Assembly (NCBI RefSeq): GCF_039822625.1
Contig: NZ_JBDLLG010000016.1
Location: 1-64,000 of the forward strand
DNA from: Marinimicrobium locisalis
GTDB taxonomy: Bacteria; Pseudomonadota; Gammaproteobacteria; Pseudomonadales; Cellvibrionaceae
Reading direction: 5' to 3'
DNA length: 64,000 nucleotides
The stretch's first letter is position 1; every line of letters starts with the position of its first letter. Made by a program: the position numbers and the translations under genes. A model generated the notes under the pieces. That model saw only the letters and a list, made by a program, of their open reading frames with translations. It had not been told where the DNA came from and did not search any database. Below, piece by piece: positions 8,432 to 17,565 of this stretch.

Positions 8432-11017
8432 TTATCTCTTCTTTTTAAATTTAGCCAACGCTTTTTTGACACCAGCTGCCGCCGCCGCAAATACAGAGCG
8501 GCTCTGAGGCGCCACATCCTTTTCCTGCGGTCGAACTGTTCCAGCTTTCGGCGACTGCGAAGTTTTCGAGCCTTGTGTTTGATCATAACGCTTAGCGCCT
8601 GCCTCCTGTTGATCTCCACGGCCTCTACCGCGGCCTCGGCCTCGACCTTTACGGGCTTGGCCCGGCTTGCCGCCGCCTTTTTTGTCCTGATTTTTGGCCT
8701 GAGCTTTACCTTGCCCCTTGCCCTGCCCTTTGGCGTCGGCGGGTGGCTTGGCGTTGGCCTTGCCCTTCCCGCGCCGGGTGGCCGTTACGGATTCCAGCTC
8801 AAAATCAATTTTGCGGCTGTCCAAGTCCACCTGCACCACCCGCACGCGCAACTCATCTCCGAGCCCGAACACCTTCCGGGTGCGGTCGCCCACCAGCCGG
8901 TGCTGCGCGGGGTCGAAGCGGTAGTAGTCGTGGGGCAGCGCGGTGATGTGTACCAGGCCTTCGACGTAGAGGTCCTTGAGCTCCACAAACAGCCCAAAAC
9001 CCACGGCGGAAGCCACCACGCCATCGAATACTTCGCCCACATGGTCCTGCAAGTACTCACACTTGAGCCAGCTGACCACATCCCGGGTGGCGTCGTCGGC
9101 GCGCCGCTCGGTCATGGAGCAGTGCTCGCCAAGGGCGACCATATCGCTGGTCTCGTAGGGGTAGATTTCCTTCACGGACAACGGCTTGGCCCCCTCCACA
9201 CGGGCCACGTGGCTTGAGGTCCGCTCGCTGCGGACGACCGAGCGAATGGCCCGGTGAACCAGCAGATCCGGGTAGCGGCGAATGGGCGAGGTGAAGTGAG
9301 TGTAGGCATCAAAGCCAAGGCCGAAGTGGCCCTCGTTCTCCACCTGGTAAACGGCTTGCTTCAAGGTACGCAGCATGACCATTTGAATCAGGTGGCTGTC
9401 CGAGCGGTCTTGCACCTGTTGCATGAGCGCCTGGAAATCCGCCGAGGTCGGCTCCGACCCACCGCCCAGGCCGAGCCCGAGCTCACCCAGAAACTCCCGC
9501 AGGTTGGCCAGTTTTTCTTCCGTGGGCCCCTGGTGCACCCGATACAGACAGGTGAGGTTGTGCTTTTCCAGGAAGCGGGCGGTACAGACGTTGGCGCAAA
9601 GCATGCACTCTTCAATCATCTTGTGAGCGTCATTGCGCTTAACCGGCACAATGCGGTCAATTTTCCGGTCTTCATTGAAGACGATCTGAGTTTCGGTGGT
9701 TTCAAAGTCGATCGCGCCGCGATCGTCCCGCGCCTGGCGCAGCACTTTGTAGAGCTTGTGCAGGTTGTGTATCTGCGGAAGGACGCCGGAGAACTCCTTG
9801 CGCAAGGGGTGTTCGTCGTCCCCTTCGGCCTGGAGAATATCCCAAACTTGGTTGTAGGTCAGGCGCGCGTGGGAGTGCATGACCCCTTCGTAAAACTTGT
9901 AGCCGGTGACGGTGCCTTCCGCGCTCAGGTTCATTTCGCAGACCATGCACAGCCGATCGACCTTGGGGTTCAGTGAACACAGCCCGTTGGACAGGGCCTC
10001 CGGCAGCATGGGTACCACGTAGTCGGGGAAGTACACGGAATTACCGCGCTTGCTCGCCTCGGTGTCCAGCGCGCTGTGGCAAGACACGTAATGGGAGACA
10101 TCGGCAATGGCCACAAACAAGCGCCAGCCGCCACCTCGGCGTTTCTCGCACAGTACCGCGTCGTCGAAATCTCGAGCATCGGCACCGTCAATGGTCACGA
10201 AGGGCCGATCCCGCAAATCGATACGGTGGACCTTATCCTCCTCCCGGACGGTGTCCGACAGGGCATTGGCTTCCTGGGTCACTGCATCGGGCCAACTGCT
10301 GGGAATGTCGTGTGACTGGATCGCCAGCTCAATTTCCATTCCCGGCGCCATGTGATCGCCCAGCACCTGAATCACCCGGCCTGTCGGTGGGCGCTTTTTC
10401 TCGGGCTGCTGGGTAATTTCCACCACCACGATCTGGCCCGGTTTCGCGTCACCTTCCGCACCGGGTGGCAGCATCACATCCTGGGTAATTCGAGCGTTTT
10501 CGGGGGAGACGAATTGAACCCCGTCTTCCCTAAAGAAGCGACCCGCGATCTGTTGGGTGTTGCGGGCCAGAACCTCAACGATGGCGGCTTCGTCCTTACC
10601 GCGATAGGAACCTGTGACCCGAACCAGCACTTCATCACCATCAAACACCCGGCGCATCTGACGGTTGTGCAAATAGAGGTCATTACCGCCCTTGGCGGGA
10701 ATAACGAAGCCGTAGCCGTCCCGGTGGCCCTGAACACGGCCGCGGATGACATCAATTTTGTCCAGGCGGGCGAAGGCGCCGCGCCGGTTGCTGACCAGTT
10801 GGCCATCGCGCGCCATGGCGATCAGGCGCCGGCGCACGGCCTCCACTTGGTCTTCATCCTGAATGTTCAGCATATCGCAGACTTCAGGGTGGGTGACAGG
10901 GCCCGGGGCGCTTTCGAGCAAGTCTAGGATAAACTCTCGGCTCGGAACCGGATTGTCGTATTTTTGCGCCTCGCGCTCGGCGTGGGGGTCCTGTTGGGGA
11001 TGTTTCTCTTTACTCAA
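8432..11017 (-). CDS. rnr: Ribonuclease R
   Basis: RNase R is a processive 3'-to-5' exoribonuclease that degrades structured RNA and takes part in rRNA quality control and trans-translation. The 861 residues show an N-terminal helix-turn-helix region, cold-shock OB folds (about 80-240), the RNB catalytic domain with the metal-binding DARDFDDAV motif near residue 285 and RRYPDLLVHR further on, an S1 domain (about 640-725), and a long Lys/Gly/Arg-rich tail. The start is an unusual TTG at 11017; the sequence after it, with EREAQKYDNPVPSREF, matches E. coli RNase R well, and no ATG lies nearby. A TATAAT on the minus strand at 11161-11166 may be its -10, though the -35 is weak. Confidence 0.95.
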   Translation of the reverse strand: MSKEKHPQQDPHAEREAQKYDNPVPSREFILDLLESAPGPVTHPEVCDMLNIQDEDQVEAVRRRLIAMARDGQLVSNRRGAFARLDKIDVIRGRVQGHRDGYGFVIPAKGGNDLYLHNRQMRRVFDGDEVLVRVTGSYRGKDEAAIVEVLARNTQQIAGRFFREDGVQFVSPENARITQDVMLPPGAEGDAKPGQIVVVEITQQPEKKRPPTGRVIQVLGDHMAPGMEIELAIQSHDIPSSWPDAVTQEANALSDTVREEDKVHRIDLRDRPFVTIDGADARDFDDAVLCEKRRGGGWRLFVAIADVSHYVSCHSALDTEASKRGNSVYFPDYVVPMLPEALSNGLCSLNPKVDRLCMVCEMNLSAEGTVTGYKFYEGVMHSHARLTYNQVWDILQAEGDDEHPLRKEFSGVLPQIHNLHKLYKVLRQARDDRGAIDFETTETQIVFNEDRKIDRIVPVKRNDAHKMIEECMLCANVCTARFLEKHNLTCLYRVHQGPTEEKLANLREFLGELGLGLGGGSEPTSADFQALMQQVQDRSDSHLIQMVMLRTLKQAVYQVENEGHFGLGFDAYTHFTSPIRRYPDLLVHRAIRSVVRSERTSSHVARVEGAKPLSVKEIYPYETSDMVALGEHCSMTERRADDATRDVVSWLKCEYLQDHVGEVFDGVVASAVGFGLFVELKDLYVEGLVHITALPHDYYRFDPAQHRLVGDRTRKVFGLGDELRVRVVQVDLDSRKIDFELESVTATRRGKGKANAKPPADAKGQGKGQGKAQAKNQDKKGGGKPGQARKGRGRGRGRGRGDQQEAGAKRYDQTQGSKTSQSPKAGTVRPQEKDVAPQSRSVFAAAAAGVKKALAKFKKKR

Positions 11018-11241
11018 AACGTATCTGTCCTGTAACGGAAAATGTGAGCCCCTGGTAAGGGCTTCGTGTTCGCCTACCGCGAATATTAAGGGACATCGGA
11101 ATAAGAGGGGTAGGCGTTGAAGGGGCCCATTTAGGGGCCGTTAGTTGATCTTTCGAGGCCATTATAGGCCAGTTAAACCAATAAACCCATGGATGGCCCG
11201 GAATTCCCTTAAAAAATTCTAAAAATCCGACAACCGAACCG

Positions 11242-11270
11242 TTGACAAGGTTCCCATCTGACATTATAGT
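11242..11270 (+). promoter_or_regulatory. Strong sigma-70 promoter of the tRNA-Leu transcript
   Basis: TTGACA (11242-11247) and TATAGT (11265-11270) are separated by exactly 17 bases. The following GC-rich stretch GCGCGG is the discriminator type seen at stringently controlled stable-RNA promoters. Transcription would start near 11277 and run through the tRNA fragment into the intact tRNA-Leu. Confidence 0.8.
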
Positions 11271-11309
11271 GCGCGGCCTCAGCTGACGACAGCCGAGAAA
11301 AGCCAAGAC

Positions 11310-11333
11310 GCCCAGGTGGTGAAATTGGTAGAC
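11310..11333 (+). pseudogene. Duplicated 5' part of tRNA-Leu
   Basis: These 24 bases are identical to the first 24 of the intact tRNA-Leu at 11453-11476, covering the 5' acceptor strand and the D arm, and then diverge. The next 119 bases (11334-11452) do not form the rest of a tRNA, but contain short inverted repeats such as GTCGC/GCGAC and CACGC/GCGTG. CAGCTGAC occurs before both copies, suggesting a local duplication followed by decay or insertion. It lies between the promoter and the real tRNA, so it is transcribed. Confidence 0.7.
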
Positions 11334-11452
11334 GACGTACAGGAAGTACTAGTGTCGCGGGAGGCAGGAAGCCGGGAGCGACCACGCGGAGCGTGTCGGG
11401 AATTCGGCACAGACTGCGTTAAAAACTCAGCGACAACAGCTGACCGCTATAT

Positions 11453-11539
11453 GCCCAGGTGGTGAAATTGGTAGACACGCTAGCTTCAGGTGCTAGTGGC
11501 CGCAAGGCCGTGGAGGTTCAAGTCCTCTCCTGGGCACCA
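11453..11539 (+). tRNA. tRNA-Leu, anticodon CAG
   Basis: The 87-base gene folds as a class II tRNA. Acceptor strands GCCCAGG and CCTGGGC pair, and the D arm is typical of leucine tRNAs. The anticodon stem CTAGC/GCTAG holds loop TTCAGGT with anticodon CAG, a short variable arm GGCCGCAAGGCC follows, and the T loop is GTTCAAG. The 3' CCA is encoded. It reads CUG codons. Confidence 0.97.
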
Positions 11540-11550
11540 TATTTAAGAAG

Positions 11551-11577
11551 GCAGAGCCTAACGGCTCTGCTTTTTTT
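11551..11577 (+). terminator. Terminator of the tRNA-Leu gene
   Basis: An 8-bp stem GCAGAGCC/GGCTCTGC with a four-base loop is followed directly by seven T residues, twelve bases after the tRNA 3' end. Confidence 0.93.
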
Positions 11578-11626
11578 ATGCCCACTCGAGGACCAAGGTC
11601 CTTTACCGCTTCGCGCCCTCCCATCC

Positions 11627-12838
11627 TTAGTGAAGGTTGTAATACAGCGTCGGGGCCCACTCGGGGCTGTCTCCTTGGCTGTCGTAAAAGGTGGCTTCCA
11701 GAGCCCCCAGAGGGCGAATCAGCAAGCCTCGTGTAGTGCCGTCAAGCAGGCGCTGGATCACCGGACGGGATAGTGTAATGCGGGTTTTTCCTCCTTGCTC
11801 CAGAGCCGGGGCCACATCAAAAACCATTTGGCCGTTGACCAACGCCTCAAGCGGCTGCCCCTGAGTAAAGCTATCGAAAGTGATGGCTTTTTGGTCCCAC
11901 CGCTCCGGGCCACCTATGACCTCAAACACCCGAATTTTGCCGAACTCTACGCCCAGGTCTTGCCCGTAGGCGGCGACATAGTTTCCTCCCTGTTGCACCG
12001 ATTGGGTGGTGAGTTCCAGCACGGCGGCCCCCTTGGCTTGCGCGTTTTCCCAGTCAGGGAAGTTCCAACGAAACAGCAGCCACTGGTCATGACTAACGGT
12101 AAGAACGGGCGTGGGCTTTCCATCCTCCTTCGTGTGCCAGCCATCGAAGTTCACCGCCGGGTAGGCGCGGTTGAGCACCACATCCTGATCGACGGGCGAG
12201 CGATGCGCATAGTGCTCCAACGGCGCGATGGGCGGATGATAGACCAATGGCTCCCCCACATCAGGCTTGGCACCTTCCACCGGCACCACCTCCGCGCGAT
12301 AGTAATCCACATCCACGTGGTATTGCCCCGGCCCCCAGTCGGTGGCACTGAGCTGGACGTTGAGCTCATCCCCCGGCTTCGCATCCAACTCGTTCGTGGT
12401 CATGCTGATGGTGTGCCACTCGGTGGTGTTCGGGATGTCGTATTCGCGCAGGTGTTGGTGGTAGTCGGTTGTGCGTTGGGTGTTAATCATAAAATTTACC
12501 CGCCGCGGTGCGTGACTGACGCGAATACGAGCCTCAATTCGCAACTCATAGTCGGGCCGAGCCAGCTGCTCCATGTCCAAGTGCGGCGCCACATTGCGCT
12601 TGATGATGGACCACCAGACGTTATGGGCATCCTCCGTGGCATCAATTTGCATCCGGGCGTAGCCGTCTCGAGGAACGAAGGCCACGCTGGCCTTGCCATC
12701 ACCGGTGAAGGCCTGCCAGTCCGGGTGAATGGCCTGACCGTCAAACTCGTCCAAAAACTGCGCCTGGGCAAGGGGGGCCGCGCAAAGAAATAGCCCTAGG
12801 GATAGCACATAGCGGGCGGTCACAAAAAACAATTTCAT
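11627..12838 (-). CDS. Secreted beta-sandwich protein of unknown function
   Basis: The 403-residue protein begins with a clear signal peptide (MKLFFVTARY, then a hydrophobic core, cleavage after AQAQ near residue 27). Residues 28-200 (FLDEFDG to the YYRAEVV segment) look like a jelly-roll or concanavalin-like domain of the kind found in glycan-acting proteins. Residues about 225-400 form a second beta-rich domain with WLLFRWNFPDW and a closing YYNLH. I see no catalytic motif I can name. It is the last gene after three halogenase-like genes of cassette 1, only 17 bp past the third, so it is probably co-transcribed with them and a TBDR. A carbohydrate-binding or lyase-like role is possible but unproven. 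Confidence 0.7.
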   Translation of the reverse strand: MKLFFVTARYVLSLGLFLCAAPLAQAQFLDEFDGQAIHPDWQAFTGDGKASVAFVPRDGYARMQIDATEDAHNVWWSIIKRNVAPHLDMEQLARPDYELRIEARIRVSHAPRRVNFMINTQRTTDYHQHLREYDIPNTTEWHTISMTTNELDAKPGDELNVQLSATDWGPGQYHVDVDYYRAEVVPVEGAKPDVGEPLVYHPPIAPLEHYAHRSPVDQDVVLNRAYPAVNFDGWHTKEDGKPTPVLTVSHDQWLLFRWNFPDWENAQAKGAAVLELTTQSVQQGGNYVAAYGQDLGVEFGKIRVFEVIGGPERWDQKAITFDSFTQGQPLEALVNGQMVFDVAPALEQGGKTRITLSRPVIQRLLDGTTRGLLIRPLGALEATFYDSQGDSPEWAPTLYYNLH

Positions 12839-12855
12839 TTGGCTTCCTCAGGCGC

Positions 12856-14367
12856 TCATAGTGGCTCGGCGGGGCAATGGCGAGCGATAAAGTCGGCGTG
12901 CGAGGGCATGTACTCTACCGAACGGTGGATCACTTGGCGGATGTTCTCCAGGCGGTGGGCGATTTCTTCCTTCGGCAGGGTATCCACCAACGGGTGGTAG
13001 GCGCGGGGACGTAGCCCCTGGCCGTGCATGACCTCAAGCCAGCTCAAGTCGTTGAACAGCTCCTCGTTGAAGCGGAAAATGCGGCCGTTTTTCTGGTACT
13101 GGTCGATTTTCTGCTGCAAGGTCTCTGGAATAGCCATGGTGCGACAATAATTCCAGAACTCGGAATCGTCCCGCTGAGTAATATTGTAGTGCGCGATCAG
13201 AAAATCCCGGATACGGTCGTATTCGAAATTGACTTGCCGATTGTACTCATCAATGTCTTCCCGGTCGAAGTATCGGTTGGGGAACAGGCTCATCAATTTG
13301 GCGATGCCCGACTGCACCAAGTGGATACTGGTGGACTCCAGCGGCTCCATAAACCCGCTCGCCAGCCCCAGAGCCACGCAGTTTTTGTTCCAGAAACGCT
13401 TGCGTTTGCCGGTCGTAAACCGCAACAGCTTCGGCTCTGCCAGGGGCTCGCCGTCCAGGTTGTTCAGCAGCACGTCGGTGGCTTCATCGTCGCTGATGTA
13501 CTGGCTGCAGTATACGTGGCCATTGCCGGTGCGATGTTGCAGGGGGATGCGCCACTGCCAGCCGGCTCGGTGCGCCGTGGAGCGGGTGTAGGGCGTGGGC
13601 TCGGCGACTTTGGTACAGGGCACCGCCACGGCCCGGTCACAGGGCAGCCAGTGGCTCCAGTCTTCGTAGCCGGTTTTCAGGGCCCGTTCAATCAACAGGC
13701 CTTTGAAGCCGGAGCAGTCAATAAACAGGTCGGCGTCCACGGTGTCGCCATCTTCCAGAGTGACCGATTCGATAAAACCGTCATCCGAGTTCAACTGTAC
13801 GTCCACGATTTTACCTTCACGCCGGCGCACGCCGCGCTCCATGGCGTAATCTCGCAAAAACATGGCATAGCGCGTGGCGTCAAAGTGAAACGCGTAGGCA
13901 ATATCCGATAAGGGCGAGTTGCCCGCATCCACGGGCCGCATAAAGCGCCCCTGCTCGGCCGCCAGGCAGTTGAGTGTGTACTGGTCAATATCCGACGCTT
14001 CGCCGGCCTGGTGCATTTTTAGCCAGTAGTGGTAGAAGGAAATCCCCTCCATATCCTTACCGACCCCGCCGAAGGCATGGAGGTACTTTTCGCCAATATG
14101 GCCCCAGTTGACGAACTGGATACCAAGCTTGAAGGTCCCTTGGGTTTTGCGGATAAACTCGTTCTCATCCAACCCGAGCATTTGGTTGAACAGCTGGATT
14201 TGTGGGATGGTCGCCTCACCCACGCCCACGGTGCCAATGGCATCGGACTCAATTAACTGAATGTCGCAATACTGGTTTTTCAGCACGCGGGCCAAGGCGG
14301 CGGCAGCCATCCAACCCGCGGTGCCCCCGCCGACGATCAATACTTTTCGAATACGGTTATCCGTCAT
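12856..14367 (-). CDS. Tryptophan-halogenase-family flavoprotein A
   Basis: Flavin-dependent halogenases use FADH2, O2 and halide to make HOCl or HOBr, relayed by a lysine to an aromatic substrate. The 503-residue product keeps all hallmarks: FAD-binding GGGTAGWMAAAALA near residue 11, GVGEATIP, the catalytic Lys in QGTFKLGIQF (PrnA K79 equivalent), WQWRIP (the WxWxIP signature), and EPLESTS with the catalytic Glu and Ser (PrnA E346/S347). There is no signal peptide, so it acts in the cytoplasm. A GTG precedes the ATG at 14367; the ATG has AAAGG five bases upstream. It is third of three tandem homologues after TBDR 1. Real substrate unknown; family members beside TBDRs are often poor or untested halogenases. 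Confidence 0.9.
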   Translation of the reverse strand: MTDNRIRKVLIVGGGTAGWMAAAALARVLKNQYCDIQLIESDAIGTVGVGEATIPQIQLFNQMLGLDENEFIRKTQGTFKLGIQFVNWGHIGEKYLHAFGGVGKDMEGISFYHYWLKMHQAGEASDIDQYTLNCLAAEQGRFMRPVDAGNSPLSDIAYAFHFDATRYAMFLRDYAMERGVRRREGKIVDVQLNSDDGFIESVTLEDGDTVDADLFIDCSGFKGLLIERALKTGYEDWSHWLPCDRAVAVPCTKVAEPTPYTRSTAHRAGWQWRIPLQHRTGNGHVYCSQYISDDEATDVLLNNLDGEPLAEPKLLRFTTGKRKRFWNKNCVALGLASGFMEPLESTSIHLVQSGIAKLMSLFPNRYFDREDIDEYNRQVNFEYDRIRDFLIAHYNITQRDDSEFWNYCRTMAIPETLQQKIDQYQKNGRIFRFNEELFNDLSWLEVMHGQGLRPRAYHPLVDTLPKEEIAHRLENIRQVIHRSVEYMPSHADFIARHCPAEPL

Positions 14368-14413
14368 CACAGCCTTTTAACCTCGTTGCCTAAACCCTTG
14401 TCAGGGCTCTTTG

Positions 14414-15871
14414 TCAGAGCTCCTTCTCGGAGCTTTTTAAAACCGCCGTCAGTGTCGGCATACCCTCGGCCACCTTCACCAGCGTCCGATAAATTGTGTC
14501 GTGTTTTTGTTGCAAGCGCTCCGCGTCCATTTCCGCCAGGGCGACGTCATAGCCCTGCGGGTGCCAGCCCAGGCCCAACGCCAAAGCAACCCAGGCTTCG
14601 TCGCCAAGCACCTCATCGTCGCGCCGCCAGAGGCGACCGAAGTGGCGAAATACCGACAGGCGCCACTGTAGCGACTCGGGCAGAGCTGCCTGGTCGCACT
14701 CAATGTTCGCGGCGTGCATCCAGTGCAATTCATTCAGAATGTCATAAAGCCCTTGCCGGCGACGGTTGTACTCGGCCCTCAGCGAGGGGCGGCCGGCCGT
14801 ATCCGGCAACAGTTCCAACCACAGCAGAAGGCAGCGGGAGGCCCAAAACCATTCGGACAGCACCAGCTCACCGGGTTGCGCATCGGCACGTCCCAACGCC
14901 AGGCAGTTATTAACCCAACCATGGGAGCGAGCGCCGGTTTCGAGAGTCTGGAGGGCGTACGTGATACCGTTGGTACTCAATTCCCGCTCAAGGGTCCTCA
15001 AGCCCGCCTCGTCCCGCACCCAGCAATCCACCACGACACCGTCCTGCAAGCCAGCGCGACGACGCCAGCCCCAAGGCTCGCGCACCATTTGCGCGCGGGG
15101 CTGCCAGGGGGTTTCCGGTGGTTCGCGGTAAGTCAGCCGGTAGGGCCAGGGGGCAGACTCGCTCCGCTCGAAGGGCGTACCGAGCGTTGCGCCCATTAAC
15201 CGCGCCGGGGCGCCCGTGGCGTCCACAAAGAAGTCGCCGGTGACTTGTCTGCCGTCATCCAGACTCAGGTATTCGATACCGCGTTTACCGTCCCCATGGG
15301 CTTGCAGCGTTTTGCACGGCACATACTCTACCCCAAGGGACCGAGCGTATTCGCCGAGGCACTGTGCCAATGCCGAGCGCTCCAGGTGCAAACCATAGCG
15401 CAGGGTGGACTTTGCCGAGCGTGGGTCGTCCACCGGGAAATCAAATCGGCCTCTAAGCGCCGCTTGGGTGGCCAAAAAATGATTGGAAAAAGCCCGCTGC
15501 TCCGCTCCGTCAAACCGTTTGAAAAACTCCTGCTCGAACGGCGCGGGCGAAGGGCGAATGCCGTGGGTGCCGTAGGGCAGAAAAAAGTGTCCATCGTCGG
15601 TTCGGTATTCCGTCCCCAAAGAGTAGAGCCCCTGACAGGCCCGAACCAGTTCGGCTTCCGAGTAGCCCACCATGGACAGCCAACGGCCAAGGGCGGGATC
15701 AGCCACTTCGACGCCCTCACTTTCAGGTTCGTCTCCGCTCTCGGGACACACCCAGATCACTTGGCAGGCGTAGGGCCCCAAAAAACGGGCCAGGGTGACA
15801 GCGGCACCAGCGGCGACAAGGCCGTGGCCCGCGACCACAATTCGTTGAAGCGCAGAGGACGGCTTACCCAT
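14414..15871 (-). CDS. Divergent halogenase-like protein B lacking catalytic Lys and Glu
   Basis: The 485-residue protein aligns along its length with its neighbours A and C but has lost the key residues. The usual GGGTAGW is AGHGLVAAG; the Lys position reads GLYSLG (Lys to Ser); WxWxIP reads WGWRRR; and the segment after NCLALG, alignable without gaps to EPLESTS of protein A, has Val in place of the catalytic Glu and Leu in place of the Ser. The frame is intact and DLFIDCSG survives as DFFVDATG, so it is not a decaying pseudogene. It overlaps gene C by 8 bp and lies 46 bp before gene A. A structural or regulatory partner, or a flavoprotein with another reaction, is possible; halogenation is unlikely. 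Confidence 0.8.
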   Translation of the reverse strand: MGKPSSALQRIVVAGHGLVAAGAAVTLARFLGPYACQVIWVCPESGDEPESEGVEVADPALGRWLSMVGYSEAELVRACQGLYSLGTEYRTDDGHFFLPYGTHGIRPSPAPFEQEFFKRFDGAEQRAFSNHFLATQAALRGRFDFPVDDPRSAKSTLRYGLHLERSALAQCLGEYARSLGVEYVPCKTLQAHGDGKRGIEYLSLDDGRQVTGDFFVDATGAPARLMGATLGTPFERSESAPWPYRLTYREPPETPWQPRAQMVREPWGWRRRAGLQDGVVVDCWVRDEAGLRTLERELSTNGITYALQTLETGARSHGWVNNCLALGRADAQPGELVLSEWFWASRCLLLWLELLPDTAGRPSLRAEYNRRRQGLYDILNELHWMHAANIECDQAALPESLQWRLSVFRHFGRLWRRDDEVLGDEAWVALALGLGWHPQGYDVALAEMDAERLQQKHDTIYRTLVKVAEGMPTLTAVLKSSEKEL

Positions 15872-17399
15872 GGCGTTCTCCGTACAGGCTCATTGCGGCG
15901 GCAGGCTCTCGGGTCAATCCACCACGGCGGATGATCTCCCGGTGGGAGGGGGCCCCTTGGGCCAGCTGGTGCAGGCGCGTCGCCATGGCTTCGAGCGTTT
16001 GAACGACGGACGCTTGCGGCGCCGCCAAGGCCCGCGGGTCTACGCCGGTGGGTAGCTCTCCCTGGCCGAGATACACCGCTAACCAGCTCGGCTGCGCGAA
16101 CAGCCCCTGTTCATAATGTTCGATGGTGGCGGACTCTTGAAACAGTTCGATTTTTTGTTTCAAACTCTCTGGAATGTCCATCGACGCGCAGTGCCGCCAG
16201 AAAGCGGAGTCGGTGCGCCGGTTTAGGTGGTAGTGCAGGATCAGGAAATCCCGCACCCGCCGATACTCCAACCCCATCCAGCGGTTAAACGCGTCCCGAC
16301 TCATCGTTTGATCGTCTCCCGCCGGGAAAAACTCCAGGCATTTAACAATCGCCATTTGGATCAAGTAGATACTGGTGGACTCCAACGGCTCCAGAAAGCC
16401 ACTGGACAAACCAATGGCGAGGCAGTTTTTCTCCCAACTGTGAGCCCGGCACCCCGCTTCAAAACGAATCAGGTTCGGGTCCGAGAGGGGCTCGCTGTTG
16501 AGCGAGTGGCGCAGCTGGTCACAGGCTTCATCGTCGCTGAGGCAATCACTGGCGTACACTTGACCGTTACCGGTGCGATGCTGCAACGGAATACGCCACT
16601 GCCAACCGGTGGCCGTGGCCGTCGAACGGGTATACGAAGGCAGTACGGACAGGGGGTCACTGGCCATTGCCACCGCCCGATCACAGGGTAACCAGTGCTT
16701 CCAGCTTTCAAATGGAACCCCAAGCGTTTGGCCCAGAAGGAGTGAACGAAAGCCGGAGCAGTCAATAAACAGGTCGCCCTCAACCCGCTGCCCCGACTCG
16801 AGTACCACCGCCTCAATTCGCCCATCCTCGGGGGTTTGGTCCACCTGACTCACCTTGCCTTCGCGCCGCGTTACATGCCGCTTTTCCGCGTAGCGACGTA
16901 AAAACATCGCGTAGCGCGAGGCATCCAGGTGAAACGCATAGCCGTAGCCCAAATCGGGATCGGGGGGTGGCGGAGCGAAGCGGTCAGCTTGCGCCAACTG
17001 AGCCGCCAGGGAAAACGCGTCCAGGTTCCGGTCGGGCAGCGCCTTGCGGGCGGCGAGCCAATGGTGATGAAAATCGATACCTCCCAGGTCCGAGCCAAAG
17101 GCACTGAAAGGGTGCATGTATCGGCTCGAGGCATCACCCCAGCCGACAAACTCAATCGCCAGCTTGTAAGTCGCCTGCGTCGCCTCAATAAATTCCCGCT
17201 CGTCAATGCCCAGCAGCTGGTTGAAGTAGCGGATATGAGGAATGGTCGCCTCCCCCACGCCGACGGTGCCGATTTGCTCGGATTCCACCAGCGTGACCGA
17301 GCAACCCGAGGGAAGCAGGCGCGAAAAAGCGGCCGCCGTCATCCACCCAGCGGTGCCACCTCCGACAATGACGATGCGCTTATCGAACGGGGTCGCCAT
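15864..17399 (-). CDS. Tryptophan-halogenase-family flavoprotein C
   Basis: The 511-residue protein has the full motif set: GGGTAGWMTAAAFSRLL near residue 12, GVGEATIP, catalytic Lys in QATYKLAIEF, DLFIDCSGF, WQWRIPLQHRTGNG, and SGFLEPLESTSIYL with Glu and Ser in place. It has no signal peptide. It is the first halogenase gene behind TBDR 1 (166 bp gap with a terminator between), and its end overlaps the start of gene B by 8 bp, which points to translational coupling. Sequence is closer to A and F than to D and E. Substrate unknown. Confidence 0.9.
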   Translation of the reverse strand: MATPFDKRIVIVGGGTAGWMTAAAFSRLLPSGCSVTLVESEQIGTVGVGEATIPHIRYFNQLLGIDEREFIEATQATYKLAIEFVGWGDASSRYMHPFSAFGSDLGGIDFHHHWLAARKALPDRNLDAFSLAAQLAQADRFAPPPPDPDLGYGYAFHLDASRYAMFLRRYAEKRHVTRREGKVSQVDQTPEDGRIEAVVLESGQRVEGDLFIDCSGFRSLLLGQTLGVPFESWKHWLPCDRAVAMASDPLSVLPSYTRSTATATGWQWRIPLQHRTGNGQVYASDCLSDDEACDQLRHSLNSEPLSDPNLIRFEAGCRAHSWEKNCLAIGLSSGFLEPLESTSIYLIQMAIVKCLEFFPAGDDQTMSRDAFNRWMGLEYRRVRDFLILHYHLNRRTDSAFWRHCASMDIPESLKQKIELFQESATIEHYEQGLFAQPSWLAVYLGQGELPTGVDPRALAAPQASVVQTLEAMATRLHQLAQGAPSHREIIRRGGLTREPAAAMSLYGERHG

Positions 17400-17510
17400 G
17401 GGCGCCTCTGCGTGTGTGAGGGCTGCGCTTTTTATTGATTACAGCGTTATTGATCATGAGCTTTATTGTCCTACGGCCGTTCTACAAGATTAGAACACTA
17501 AAGCGCGCAT

Positions 17511-17543
17511 AAAAAAAAGGCGCAACCCGAAGGTTGCGCCTTT
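17511..17543 (-). terminator. Terminator after TBDR 1
   Basis: The 9-bp stem GGCGCAACC/GGTTGCGCC with loop CGAA is followed on the minus strand by eight T residues (17511-17518). It sits between TBDR 1 and halogenase gene C, so those three genes depend on read-through or a weaker promoter of their own. Confidence 0.9.
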
Positions 17544-17565
17544 CTTGGCTCCAGATCAATCCGCC

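Noticed and set aside
8374..8619. 81-residue Arg/Lys-rich frame overlapping the end of rnr
   Set aside because: It is another reading of the rnr lysine-rich tail, which naturally gives basic translations in other frames.
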